The position numbers and the translations under genes are program-made. From positions 1,178,001 to 1,242,000 of the forward strand of contig NZ_CP042819.1 in assembly GCF_008065155.1 (NCBI RefSeq): DNA of 64,000 nucleotides, read 5' to 3'. The notes under the pieces are model-generated. The model made no database searches and was not told where the DNA came from. It worked only from the letters and a program-made list of their open reading frames with translations. Source of the DNA: Octadecabacter sp. SW4. GTDB lineage: Bacteria; Pseudomonadota; Alphaproteobacteria; Rhodobacterales; Rhodobacteraceae. Shown in pieces: positions 54,314 to 62,801 of the stretch; within the stretch, counting starts at the first letter, position 1, and every line of letters starts with the position of its first letter.

Positions 54314-54838
54314 TCAGGCGGCGGATTTCACCGCCACCTTGCGTTCCTTCTGTTTCGCTTCCGGGGTCTTGGGTAATGTCACGGTCAACACGCCGTGGGT
54401 GAAATCTGCAGAAACGGCTTCGGCATTGACGCCCGAGGGCAGGGAAAGGGTCCGCTGGAATTCCCCGTAGCGGCGTTCACTCACGAGGTAGTCCTCCTTC
54501 TCCTCTTTCTTCTCCTCGGATTTTTCACCGCGAATGGTAATCGTTCCATCACTCAGCTTGATGTCGATATCCTCGGCGGTCATTCCCGGCAATTCGGCTG
54601 TGATCCGGTATTCGCCGTCACATTCCACAAGTTCTGTCGCCGGCTGCAGCGCCCATTCAGCACTTGCGGGGAACAATGAATGAACCCGGCGTGACAGCGG
54701 TTGCCGCCAGAGTCCTGCGCCAAAATCGTCAAACAATCGGTCGATCTCGTTTCTGAGCGAAAGCATCGATGGCCACCCCTCGACGGTCGCTGGTGGCGTC
54801 TCTGTGCGAACTTCAATCTCGGACTTCTTCTTGGACAT
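54314..54838 (-). CDS. Small heat shock protein (Hsp20/alpha-crystallin)
   Basis: 174 residues. The alpha-crystallin domain spans about 60-155 (ELVECDGEYRITAELPGMTAEDIDIKLSDGTITIRGEK ... FQRTLSLPSGVNAEAVSADFTHGVLTVTLPK). It holds unfolding proteins without ATP. The tail ends in a Lys/Ala-rich segment. The ATG at 54838 has AAGGAG at eight bases; a longer frame to 54859 overlaps the Crp/Fnr gene further. Its start lies 26 bases inside the end of that gene. Confidence 0.93.
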   Translation of the reverse strand: MSKKKSEIEVRTETPPATVEGWPSMLSLRNEIDRLFDDFGAGLWRQPLSRRVHSLFPASAEWALQPATELVECDGEYRITAELPGMTAEDIDIKLSDGTITIRGEKSEEKKEEKEDYLVSERRYGEFQRTLSLPSGVNAEAVSADFTHGVLTVTLPKTPEAKQKERKVAVKSAA

Positions 54839-55775
54839 CCTCAGGTCTCCTTCTGGCAAGGCCGCGCTTCTGCACGGACACAGGTTTCATGACAGAGTTG
54901 AATCTATGTGCACCGCGCGCCAGTGCATTGACGGCGGTCATCCGGTCGTCAGATTTCAGTGCGCCGAAGCAGTTTTCCATCCGCTTTGACCGGTTACTCT
55001 CGCCCACGCGACGAGCGGGCGGTTCCACACCTGCAATGGTCGCGAGCAAGTCGAGATCGCGAATCCGGAACCGGTAGGGTGTAAGGCTGGTGACCAGACC
55101 TTTTTCTTCGAGATATCGCAACGTCCGGCTGATCGTCTCGACGGCGGTGTTGGTCAGGTCCGCCCAGTCGCCCCGGTCGATTTCCATGCTCAGGACAAGG
55201 CCTCCGTCGGGGAGCGGCTCGGTCGGCATGAACGCGACTGCCCTGACGAGGAAGGCGATGATCCGCTCGCGGCTGGTCAAGGTGCCATTGTGCCAGAGAA
55301 GTCCTAGCGTGCGATGATGCTGATGGTCGATCTCTCGCAGCATCACCCTCCGCAAGCGCGGGTTGATTTCCAGTTGCTGCTTGACCGCCGCACTGTCGTA
55401 AGTGCAGATTTCGACGTCAGTTGCGGCCTCGAAATCATGGTCATGCTCTCGCTCGGCAAGCCCGCCAACGATGTCTCCGGGCATCGCCAGTCCAACCAGG
55501 ATACGATTGCCGCTCACCTTTATCACCGACCGTCGTGCATATCCGCGTCGGATCACTCCGAGAAAGCCGCTGGCCTCGCCTTGCCCGACGATCCGCTTTC
55601 CGCGACCAAAGCGGCGAAGGACTGGCGGATGCGTGCCGAATAAACGCTCATCCTGGATAACGCGGCAGAGCTGTGACCCGCGTAACTCGCATCCGTGACA
55701 CTGGGCAAAAGGTTTGCGGGCATTGGCACCGTTCCAGCGGACATCTGCTGCCAAACCACTTGCAGTTTGAATCAT
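54813..55775 (-). CDS. FNR-type transcriptional regulator with iron-sulfur cysteines
   Basis: 320 residues. Cys26-x2-Cys29-x7-Cys37 near the N-terminus plus Cys124 in VEICTYD match the four-Cys set that holds the oxygen-sensitive 4Fe-4S cluster in FNR. The recognition helix has VETISR (in LTNTAVETISRTLRYLEEKG), identical to FNR in the bases it reads, so it should bind TTGAT-N4-ATCAA-like sites. An extra tail of about 60 residues follows the DNA-binding domain. AGGAG lies eight bases upstream. It lies between the host-attachment-like and hsp20 genes in one operon. Confidence 0.9.
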   Translation of the reverse strand: MIQTASGLAADVRWNGANARKPFAQCHGCELRGSQLCRVIQDERLFGTHPPVLRRFGRGKRIVGQGEASGFLGVIRRGYARRSVIKVSGNRILVGLAMPGDIVGGLAEREHDHDFEAATDVEICTYDSAAVKQQLEINPRLRRVMLREIDHQHHRTLGLLWHNGTLTSRERIIAFLVRAVAFMPTEPLPDGGLVLSMEIDRGDWADLTNTAVETISRTLRYLEEKGLVTSLTPYRFRIRDLDLLATIAGVEPPARRVGESNRSKRMENCFGALKSDDRMTAVNALARGAHRFNSVMKPVSVQKRGLARRRPEDVQEEVRD

Positions 55776-55777
55776 GT

Positions 55778-56230
55778 CTATCGCTCCTGTTCAAGCGCCC
55801 GGATCACGGCGTCGCGCAGATCCGCCTCGGGCAGGTTGATGAGATTGAGATCGCGTTCGAGGATCACTGCCCTGGTCAGCGAGGCAGGTATTTCAGAGCG
55901 CAAGACCCCCAGCATCTTTGGAGCTGCGAAAATCGCCAGTCTGGTCAGATGCCCCCTGCGAAAGTGGCCTTCCAGAATGCTCAGGGTGTCCTGCGCGAAA
56001 TCATGCATGTCGCGCAGGATCGGGTCGGATCCGGGTGCCATCGCCGAGCGCCGCCCGTCGGCGCCCGATGCGAAGCTGCGGCCCGCCTTGTCAGAGAGAT
56101 AATCGCGCAGATGGGTCGATTTCGCTTTGCTGACAAGTTCTATCGGGTCCTGCGAACCGCCGCCTTCGAAATCCCGCAGAATGCGGGCTCGGACGCCATC
56201 GCTCACCAAAGCCCATGTCTTGTGACGCAT
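55778..56230 (-). CDS. Host attachment protein family member
   Basis: 150 residues from MRHKTWALVSDGVRARILRDFEG. ALVSDGVRARIL and LRDYLSDKAGRSFAS match the family named after a Rhizobium host-attachment protein; its biochemical role is unclear, probably an intracellular stress protein rather than an adhesin. There is no signal peptide. A GGGGG site lies before the ATG at 56230. It is the first gene of an operon with the FNR-type regulator (2-base gap) and hsp20, and a good FNR box lies 64 bases upstream. Confidence 0.85.
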   Translation of the reverse strand: MRHKTWALVSDGVRARILRDFEGGGSQDPIELVSKAKSTHLRDYLSDKAGRSFASGADGRRSAMAPGSDPILRDMHDFAQDTLSILEGHFRRGHLTRLAIFAAPKMLGVLRSEIPASLTRAVILERDLNLINLPEADLRDAVIRALEQER

Positions 56231-56293
56231 TACATCCCCCACGTTGAACGCTTTGCACACCCGGGATGAAAGCTGATCCGCAGCGGATGGTCA

Positions 56294-56307
56294 TTGATAT
56301 TTGTCAA
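56294..56307. promoter_or_regulatory. FNR box between two divergent regulator operons
   Basis: TTGAT-ATTT-GTCAA has one mismatch to the FNR consensus. It is 64 bases from the start of the host-attachment/FNR/hsp20 operon and 133 from the second Crp/Fnr gene. It makes feedback by the operon's own regulator likely. Confidence 0.75.
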
Positions 56308-56439
56308 CGCCGGTCCCGGCTCAGCGGTTTGCCGCCCGTGGTGGAACTGGCGAAAGCGTGGTAGCCCTCAAACGTTGGTGATCAAAACGAAGGTGGCGCG
56401 ATTCGCTAGCTTGGCCAGACAATTGGGGGCGCGCGAGAT

Positions 56440-57213
56440 ATGGCGAGAAAGACCCGCGAGGGGCCGCGCCTGGCTTTGGCTGGACAGAAGGTGTTTTCGC
56501 AGATTCGTCCGGAAACACGGGACGCGCTGGACGCGATGTGCCGCGTGAAAAGCTATCGCGCCAGCCAAACAGTCGTTCATGCGCAGGAGAAATCCAATTT
56601 CATATGCTGCGTTCTGTCGGGCATCTTGCGTATACAAAAGACACTGGTGGATGGGCGCGAGCATATTGTCGGGCTTCTTGTCGAGGGAGATGTGTTTGGC
56701 AGGGTTTTCGACGGCGCGGCAGAGTTTTCCATCGAGGCCGCGACAGACGCGGAAATTTGCGCGTTCCCCCGTGCCCAATTCGAGGCTCTGCTGACGCAAT
56801 CGCCGGACCTTGAACGCGCTGTGCTGTTGAATATCACCAACGAATTGGACCGGGCGCGCGAGTGGTTGATCATTGTGTCAAACCAGAAGATCGTCGGCCG
56901 AATTGCCGGATTCCTGCTGCTGATGTGTTCGCGCTTTCACAATATCGACCATATTCTGCAACTGAGTCCGGAAGGCATCGAGGTCAATATACCGATCAGT
57001 CGGGCCGATCTGGCCCATCTGTTGGGCACACGGCCGGAATCAATCTCTCGCTCCCTGCATTCGCTTAGCGATCAGGGGGTTATCGACATTCTCGAGCCCA
57101 ACCGCATCTTGATACGGGACACCAAAGCTTTGGCGTTGGCGGCCGACGTAGATGAAATCGAGGCGATCGCCACCCTCCAGGACCTTTTGAAGAACCATCG
57201 CCCCGAGCGCTGA
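56440..57213 (+). CDS. Crp/Fnr-family regulator without FNR cysteines
   Basis: 257 residues. The cyclic-nucleotide-binding fold spans about 20-140 and the helix-turn-helix about 185-225 (ISRADLAHLLGTRPESISRSLHSL). The recognition helix carries ESISR, like FNR/FixK/Dnr proteins, so TTGAT-like sites are likely targets. The FNR Cys set is absent, so the signal differs (FixK- or Dnr-like). It is divergent from the operon containing the cysteine-bearing FNR-type regulator. Confidence 0.9.
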   Translation: MARKTREGPRLALAGQKVFSQIRPETRDALDAMCRVKSYRASQTVVHAQEKSNFICCVLSGILRIQKTLVDGREHIVGLLVEGDVFGRVFDGAAEFSIEAATDAEICAFPRAQFEALLTQSPDLERAVLLNITNELDRAREWLIIVSNQKIVGRIAGFLLLMCSRFHNIDHILQLSPEGIEVNIPISRADLAHLLGTRPESISRSLHSLSDQGVIDILEPNRILIRDTKALALAADVDEIEAIATLQDLLKNHRPER

Positions 57214-57285
57214 CCGATGTCGAGAGATCAGCCCGGATCGCTTGGGATGATCGGGGGGCTGGGTTTCCTCCACCGCTGATCTGCC

Positions 57286-57837
57286 TCAATTCGCGATCGT
57301 CACTGACGCGGCGTAGGCCCCCTTGTCACCCTGCATCTCGCGGAACCTGAGCCGGGTGCCCTTGTTCAGACGCTTCCAATCGTCAGAGGTCAGGCTGTCG
57401 CGCTGGAAATATACCCTGCGGCCATCATCGGCCTGGACCCAGCCATATCCAAGTTCGGGCTCCAGTTCGGCGATTTCGCCGTGAAGCACCGGCGGATGAT
57501 GCTTTACCTCAACGCCGTCCATTTTCTTTTTGCGCTTCTTCAATGCTTTCTCGGCGGCGGTGAAAGCACGGTTCAGGGCCAGGATCAAATCGTCCTGCGC
57601 GCTGCCTTGGGCGATTTCCCGTGAAATCGACACATCAGGGCCGGGCAAGTGCAGGTTGAGCCGAACCTTGAAGACGCGCCCGTGCCGCTTCTTTCTCTGC
57701 GGCGCCCCCATCGTCACCTCGCAACCGGTGAGGCTGTCGTCGCGTCGTTCCAGCACCTTGATGCGCCGGTGCACCAGATTTTCGACCGCCGGTGAGGGAT
57801 CGACATTGTGATAGGAGATGATCGGTTCAATCTGCAT
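57286..57837 (-). CDS. hpf: Ribosome hibernation factor fused to a cold-shock domain
   Basis: 183 residues. Residues 1-105 form an S30AE/HPF domain (MQIEPIISYHNVDPSPAVENLVHRRI), which binds the 30S subunit in resting cells. Residues 118-183 look like a cold-shock RNA-binding domain (GYGWVQADDGRRVYFQRDSL). The fusion replaces the dimerising C-terminal domain of long HPF, so ribosomes may be handled differently. The ATG at 57837 is chosen; 57885 is in frame but lacks support. It starts 55 bases after the CBS gene and is probably in its operon. Confidence 0.88.
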   Translation of the reverse strand: MQIEPIISYHNVDPSPAVENLVHRRIKVLERRDDSLTGCEVTMGAPQRKKRHGRVFKVRLNLHLPGPDVSISREIAQGSAQDDLILALNRAFTAAEKALKKRKKKMDGVEVKHHPPVLHGEIAELEPELGYGWVQADDGRRVYFQRDSLTSDDWKRLNKGTRLRFREMQGDKGAYAASVTIAN

Positions 57838-57891
57838 CTTGAGCCCCCGGACAGCGGACATCATCAAAATGGAGCAAACGGGCACTGTGGA

Positions 57892-58311
57892 TCATGGATG
57901 GTGATCCGCCACGGCATGCAGGAGTTCGCCGGATAATTCCCGGCTGACCGCGTGAGAAATGTCGCCAAGGCTCAGCATGCCCACGAGCCGTTTGTCATCG
58001 TCAATAACCGGAAGACGGCGGATCTTCTTCTGGTCCATGAGATGAATGGCGTCTTCCACCGATTCGGTCGTCCGGCAATAGACGATGCCCGTGGTCATGA
58101 TCGCCTCGGCGGTCGTCTTTGTCGGATCGCGTCGCTTGGCAACCACCCGAAGCGCGATATCACGGTCGGTGACCATGCCGATCAGTTTGTCATCCTTGGC
58201 GACCGGAATCGCGCCAACATCATTCATTTGCATCATCTTCGCCACCTCGCTGACGGGCGTGTCGGCACTGGCCCAGTCAGCCCGCTCGTGCATTGCCGCA
58301 ACAATTTCCAT
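57892..58311 (-). CDS. CBS-domain pair protein
   Basis: 139 residues, two CBS motifs: about 12-62 (ADTPVSEVAKMMQMNDVGAIPVAKDDKLIGMVTDRDIALRV) and 72-128 (TTGIVYCRTTESVEDAIHLMDQKKIRRLPVIDDDKRLVGMLSLGDI). It probably binds AMP, ATP or a similar nucleotide and reports energy state. AAGGA lies upstream. An FNR-like box (58372-58385) lies 61 bases upstream. Confidence 0.92.
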   Translation of the reverse strand: MEIVAAMHERADWASADTPVSEVAKMMQMNDVGAIPVAKDDKLIGMVTDRDIALRVVAKRRDPTKTTAEAIMTTGIVYCRTTESVEDAIHLMDQKKIRRLPVIDDDKRLVGMLSLGDISHAVSRELSGELLHAVADHHP

Positions 58312-58371
58312 TTGCGAGATTCCTTTCAGCGTTGCTTTGGCTGCATGATAGTCTCCATGGCTTCGGTTTCA

Positions 58372-58385
58372 TTGACTGCCGTCAA
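58372..58385. promoter_or_regulatory. FNR-like box before the CBS-HPF operon
   Basis: TTGAC-TGCC-GTCAA is a perfect inverted repeat with the FNR/FixK core. It ends 61 bases from the CBS start at 58311. Confidence 0.7.
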
Positions 58386-59022
58386 GCGCCTTGTGCAATC
58401 GTTCGATCGCATCGGCAATCAGCAGGGCACAGGCCAGAATGCGCGTCCAGCCGCCGAGGCCGCCACTGCCCAACACGACAGCAGCGACCCTGTCGGTCAG
58501 GGTGAGGACGTAGAGCGCACACCCCGTCACATCCCCGGCGCGTTGCGCACCAGTTGGGCGCGTTTCACACCACAGGGATCCGGGCACGCTTGCCGGGGGG
58601 CTGTTTCGAACCTTGCGCGGCGATACGCATCGCAAACAGCCTGTCGTTTGATAGATCGAGTGTCCGGCGGCGAATAGCGTTCTTGAAGGCCGCGAGAATG
58701 TGACTGTCGCGGGTCATGACCATTACCACCCCTGCTGCCTTGAACAGGTGGGCGACGTAGTGGGTCGTCACCGGATCGTGGCGACACGGTCGCCTGACCA
58801 CTGGTCTTGTCGTTTGCGCATGCCTGCGGATCACCGGTCAGGGAATGCAGCACGAGGCGATCCTGCCCGCAGACATCCACGGGCAGTCGCGCCTGGTGCC
58901 CCACCGTCCAAGTCGCGCGCCTTTTGTCGGGCGATATCGGATCCCGTGATCCGGGCAATCTGTCGGATCCGTTGACACAAGGAAAAGCCCACCCTTCGTC
59001 GCAGACGGGCAGGGGCGCGGTA
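58386..59022. other. Gene-free or decayed region between two FNR boxes
   Basis: Minus-strand frames of 88-169 codons exist but overlap one another, lack ribosome sites and show no recognisable domain. A remnant gene split by frameshifts is possible (for example HYVAHLFKAAGVVMVM on the minus strand near 58725-58772). Confidence 0.4.
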
Positions 59023-59036
59023 TTGACGGCCATCAA
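59023..59036. promoter_or_regulatory. FNR-like box before the DUF2267 gene
   Basis: TTGAC-GGCC-ATCAA has one mismatch to TTGAT-N4-ATCAA and ends 63 bases before the start at 59099. Confidence 0.7.
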
Positions 59037-59098
59037 TGCACCGCTCGCGATTATCGGCGATCATGGGGTCCAACGATATTCAAGCGACAGGTGTTTTC

Positions 59099-59521
59099 AT
59101 GACCACAACCGGTATCGCCACGCTCGATCATGCTCCGCAGGTTTTTGCCGAATGGCTGAACGAACTCAGCGACGATCTGGGGTTTCCAAAGCCACGGGCA
59201 TACGTGCTTCTGCACGAGACGTTACACGCCATTCGTGATTTTCTACCGGTTGATGAAGCCGCGGATCTGGCGGCGCAGCTTCCGGTGCTGGTGCGCGGCG
59301 TCTATTTCGAAGGCTGGAATCCTTCAAAAACTCCGGCCAAGCGACGCAACAAGAGTGACCTGATCGAGCGGGTTTCGTCGCGGTTTCAAAAGGAGCCGTT
59401 GGACGATCCGGATCGGGCCGTGGCGGCGGTCATCGACCTTTTGCGTCGGCATGTATCCTGGGGCGAATTCGAACAGGTCAAGCACGCCATGCGCAAACCC
59501 GTTCAGGAGCTTTGGGAATAG
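59099..59521 (+). CDS. DUF2267 protein
   Basis: 140 residues. WLNELSDDLGFPKPRAYVLLHETLHAIRDFLPVDEAADLAAQLPVLVRGVYFEGW is the DUF2267 pattern (helical, two short repeats). The function is unknown, though the family is often found beside Usp, BON and other low-oxygen stress genes. The start at 59099 fits; the frame back to 59036 runs into the FNR box. Confidence 0.88.
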   Translation: MTTTGIATLDHAPQVFAEWLNELSDDLGFPKPRAYVLLHETLHAIRDFLPVDEAADLAAQLPVLVRGVYFEGWNPSKTPAKRRNKSDLIERVSSRFQKEPLDDPDRAVAAVIDLLRRHVSWGEFEQVKHAMRKPVQELWE

Positions 59522-59738
59522 ACCCGGGCCGTATGTCTTTGCCGGTCGGCCCCTTGTTCAAACGGTATGGGCAGCTATCGACATGTCGCTGAAGGCCAAG
59601 CAGGCGTTGTTCAAGACCGGATCGCCGATCGAGGGCCGGTCTGGTCACCCGACTTTCGGAAATCGTCAGCTTGGGTGACCTTGTGGTTACCTTTCATCGC
59701 AAGCAACGAAGGGCTGCGGGCATCGGCCTTCGGTTTTG

Positions 59739-60161
59739 TCATCGTCTTTTGCGCGATGCTCGGATCAACGCGCCCATCTGCGCGAGATGCAGCATCATCT
59801 GGGCAGCCCGCCTTGCGCGGACGTGCTGCATGTCGTCGTCCCGGTGCCCGGATCCTGCCGCGTGGGCTTGCCGGGGCCGTGTTGATTGTGGACTACCCTG
59901 TGCGATCCGCGCCACATCCTCCTTGACGGTGATTTTCGGGGTCTTGCCATCGGTCACCGCTGCAACCGCGAATTCCGGCTGCCCGGGAACGCCGACCTTG
60001 CGGACCAACACGGCATCAAGCAGAGCGCCAAGCGCTTGTGCGATCACATCGGCAACGGGTAACCCGCCGCGCGGCAGCGCCAGAATGACTGTGTTTTGGG
60101 GATCAAGCTGTCCAAGTCGATTCAGCAGTCTCTGACCAGTCTCGCGTCGGTGCGTAAACAT
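59739..60161 (-). pseudogene. Truncated phosphoribosyltransferase-like protein
   Basis: The first ~90 residues (MFTHRRETGQRLLNRL, VILALPRGGLPVADVIAQALGA, VRKVGVPGQPEFAVAAV) are a clear match to the N-terminal half of stress-linked phosphoribosyltransferases. The remainder (about 50 residues, SPQSTRPRQAHAAGSGHRDDD) is unrelated and the PRPP loop (DDGxATG) is missing. It is therefore a remnant disrupted by frameshift or deletion. GGAGG lies ten bases before the ATG. It follows the Usp gene by 25 bases, its likely operon partner. Confidence 0.8.
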
Positions 60162-60186
60162 GCGGACGTTACCTCCGGTGCTTGTT

Positions 60187-60648
60187 TCAGGGAATAATGA
60201 CCACCTTACAGTTGGCGTGGTGCAGTACCTTTTGTGATACGCTGCCAAGCAGCACTTCGCGCACGCGGCCCAGTCCCCGGCGGCCCATTACCAGAATATC
60301 TGCCGTTTCGGCCTCGGCCACATCCAGGATTTCATCGGCGATATCACCGACGCAAATCCGGGTCGTCACATCGCGCGCGCCGGCCTCCTCGGCCCGCTGT
60401 CGGGCAGACCCGGCCACATGTTCGCCAAGCGCCGCGATCATGCGGGCCGTGCCCCCGCTGTCGTCGGCCGGTTTGGCGAGCCCCTCGACTTCTGCCATTT
60501 TCGCGAATTCCTTGGCGGGCCGCCCGTGCATCAACACGTGAACAATGCACAGTGAATGACCAAGCTTGTTTGACAGTGCTGCCGCGAAGTCGACTGCGCG
60601 GTGTCCCGTATCCGAGCCGTCCGTGGCTACGACGATTTTATCTCCCAT
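60187..60648 (-). CDS. Universal stress protein, single domain
   Basis: 153 residues starting MGDKIVVATDGSDTGHRAVDFA. The ATP-binding pattern is complete in MGRRGLGRVREVLLGSVSQKV, so it is of the ATP-binding Usp type. GGGAG lies nine bases before the ATG at 60648; a frame to 60690 exists. It is divergent from the APH/AAA gene, with an FNR-like box 66 bases upstream. Confidence 0.93.
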   Translation of the reverse strand: MGDKIVVATDGSDTGHRAVDFAAALSNKLGHSLCIVHVLMHGRPAKEFAKMAEVEGLAKPADDSGGTARMIAALGEHVAGSARQRAEEAGARDVTTRICVGDIADEILDVAEAETADILVMGRRGLGRVREVLLGSVSQKVLHHANCKVVIIP

Positions 60649-60713
60649 TGCTTCTTGCTCCCTCTCTGATGCGAGATTTCGTCTGACCATTGCATGTTGC
60701 CCGGGCTATAACA

Positions 60714-60727
60714 TTGCGCGGCGTCAA
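60714..60727. promoter_or_regulatory. FNR-like box between Usp and APH/AAA genes
   Basis: TTGCG-CGGC-GTCAA, TTG-N8-CAA core, ends 66 bases from the Usp start (60648) and 53 from the divergent start (60780), so it may serve both. Confidence 0.5.
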
Positions 60728-60779
60728 TGCGGCACAGATCGGTCGTGGGGGACACTGGTGCTGCCAACGGGGGCTTTCG

Positions 60780-62315
60780 ATGGAACAGGCCGAAACGATC
60801 AAATTCCTCTCCTCGGGCCGTGCGTTCGCCGCTGATGACCCCGTCGAGGTCATTGAGACTCATGGCGCCTATGTGTTTCTTTGCGGCGACACAGCCTTGA
60901 AGCTGAAACGTGCCGTCAAATACGACTACATGGATCTGAGCACGGTCGCGCTCCGAAAAAGCCTGATTGCCCGCGAACTGGAACTGAACCAACCGGCCGC
61001 CCCCGAGATTTACCGTGACATGTTACCGGTGACGCAAAGTGACACGGGGGTTGCTCTGAACGGCGACGGTCCGGTCGTCGATTGGGTTCTGCGGATGTGG
61101 CGCTTTCCGGCCGAAAACGAATTTGAGCGCATTGCCGACCGCGGCGCCCTCGACGACCGTCTTGCCACCGCTGTCGGGGAAGCGATCGCAGACTATCACG
61201 CGACAGCTCCGGTGAGACGGCACCCGGGCCGCATTCTAATCGCGGATATCCTGGCGGAGTTAGGGCGTGTCTTTGCCGGGTTCCCTGGTGCAGCGGGAAC
61301 CGCCCGGGCGGCGGAATGGGGAAAGGCAGCGGCGGCGCGTCTCGCGACCAATGGGCCGCTTCTGGACAGCCGCGCCCGGGATGGTCATGTGCGCCGCGCC
61401 CACGGGGACCTCCACCTGCGCAACCTCGTCGTTATCGAAGGGAGGCCCGTGCTTTATGACGCCTTGGAGTTCGACGAAACGCTCGGAACCTGTGACGTGT
61501 TTTACGACATCGCCTTTCTCGTCATGGACCTGTGTCATCGCAATCTTCGCAGGCAGGGGTGCAGGGTGCTGGATGCCTGGCTGCGCGCGGCGCGCGGAAA
61601 TGAGGATGCCGGACTGGCGACGCTGCCGTTGTTCTTGTCGGTTCGGGCCGCAATCCGCGCGATGGTGCTGTTGCAGACCGACCGGGCACGCGGGCAGTCG
61701 GGCAAATCGGGGGAGGACGTGGCAGCCTATCTGGAGCTTGCTTGCGCCGCCTTGCAGCCCAAGGCGCCGCGGTTGATCGCCGTTGGCGGATATTCGGGAA
61801 GTGGCAAGAGTGTTCTGGCCCGCGCATTGGCATCAACGTTGGGCGCACTGCCCGGGGCGGCCCTGCTCAGTTCGGACCTTGAACGAAAGGCCGGCTTGCC
61901 TGCCGGAACGCGGCTTGATCCCAGCGCCTATGCCGCGGACCGCCGCGACGATGTCTATCGTGATCTGTTCGCGCGCGCCGCGACAATGCTTGCCGCGGGT
62001 CATTCGGTTGTTCTTGACGCCACCTTCGTGGACCCGCAGCTGCGCGCCGCTGCCCAAAACCTGGCCGTGCGCGCAAACCTGCCCTTTCACGGTCTTTGGC
62101 TCGCCGCGCCCGAGCACCTTCTTGAGGGGCGCCTGCGGTCACGGCAGGGTGACGCCTCTGACGCGGATATCGACGTCCTGAAACGCCAACTGACCGCCTG
62201 GCGCGGGGAAATGACCTGGTTGCATATCGATGCGTCCGGTGACCCTCGATCAGTGCTCGAGCAGGTCAAGGCAACTGTTGCTGTGGATATGGCCCTTGAT
62301 CCTTCTTGGGTCTAA
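60780..62315 (+). CDS. Bifunctional aminoglycoside-phosphotransferase-like / AAA ATPase protein
   Basis: 511 residues. The N-terminal ~325 residues have the APH kinase-like fold with HGDLHLRN (catalytic loop) and DALEFDE. The C-terminal part is a P-loop kinase: GGYSGSGKS with Lys343, then DATFVDP and a lid region. Such fusions occur in low-oxygen stress clusters; the phosphorylated substrate is unknown. The start MEQAETIKFL at 60780 is chosen over an in-frame 60690. Confidence 0.9.
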   Translation: MEQAETIKFLSSGRAFAADDPVEVIETHGAYVFLCGDTALKLKRAVKYDYMDLSTVALRKSLIARELELNQPAAPEIYRDMLPVTQSDTGVALNGDGPVVDWVLRMWRFPAENEFERIADRGALDDRLATAVGEAIADYHATAPVRRHPGRILIADILAELGRVFAGFPGAAGTARAAEWGKAAAARLATNGPLLDSRARDGHVRRAHGDLHLRNLVVIEGRPVLYDALEFDETLGTCDVFYDIAFLVMDLCHRNLRRQGCRVLDAWLRAARGNEDAGLATLPLFLSVRAAIRAMVLLQTDRARGQSGKSGEDVAAYLELACAALQPKAPRLIAVGGYSGSGKSVLARALASTLGALPGAALLSSDLERKAGLPAGTRLDPSAYAADRRDDVYRDLFARAATMLAAGHSVVLDATFVDPQLRAAAQNLAVRANLPFHGLWLAAPEHLLEGRLRSRQGDASDADIDVLKRQLTAWRGEMTWLHIDASGDPRSVLEQVKATVAVDMALDPSWV

Positions 62316-62801
62316 GCATCCGGTCAGACGCAGGACCCATCCTAAAACTGGGCCAGATAACCCTCAGGCTTTCGTCAGGCCGTCAAGGTCGTTTTCGGAG
62401 TATACGCGCCTTGGAACCACGGCGCCGCGCTCTGCCATCTGATGAAATGCGCCCGACTCTTTGCATAAATGCGGGGCGCCGGGCACGATCCCACGCGACG
62501 TCTTGGCACAGAGTCCTGAAAGCGCGATGCGGGTGAGGGCAAGCATCTCGGTATCGGCCCGCCACCGATCAACGGCATCGGGCAGTTTGATACGCGCCAG
62601 CCATCCGCGAGACCCGGCGACCAAGCAAGGGAATGCTGACAATATGTTGGTGCGGTGGCACGCCTATTCTTCCGTGAAAAAATCGACATGCAGCGCATGC
62701 TGTCGTGAGGCCCACCTGGGTCTTCTGGTGGTTCATTATGGTTGGCTCCAACCGATCAAGCCGGTAAAAAACCCTTGAAAACAAATAGATATGTACCCGC
62801 G
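62316..62801. other. 486-base region with no clear gene
   Basis: A 92-codon minus frame (62364-62642) begins at TTG without a ribosome site and shows no known domain. GGTTGGCTCCAACC near 62749 is a short inverted repeat. It separates two convergent genes, so a terminator is expected but no strong hairpin with T-run is seen. Confidence 0.45.

Noticed and set aside
55778..56230. Reading the host attachment protein as a surface adhesin or virulence factor
   Set aside because: It has no signal peptide or membrane segment and lies in a cytoplasmic stress operon, so the family name is probably misleading.
58527..59036. 169-codon minus-strand ORF between FNR boxes
   Set aside because: It covers an FNR box, overlaps other frames and its composition looks like a shadow or decayed gene.
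62364..62642. 92-codon minus-strand ORF after the APH/AAA gene
   Set aside because: TTG start without a ribosome site and no known domain; treated as chance or a remnant.
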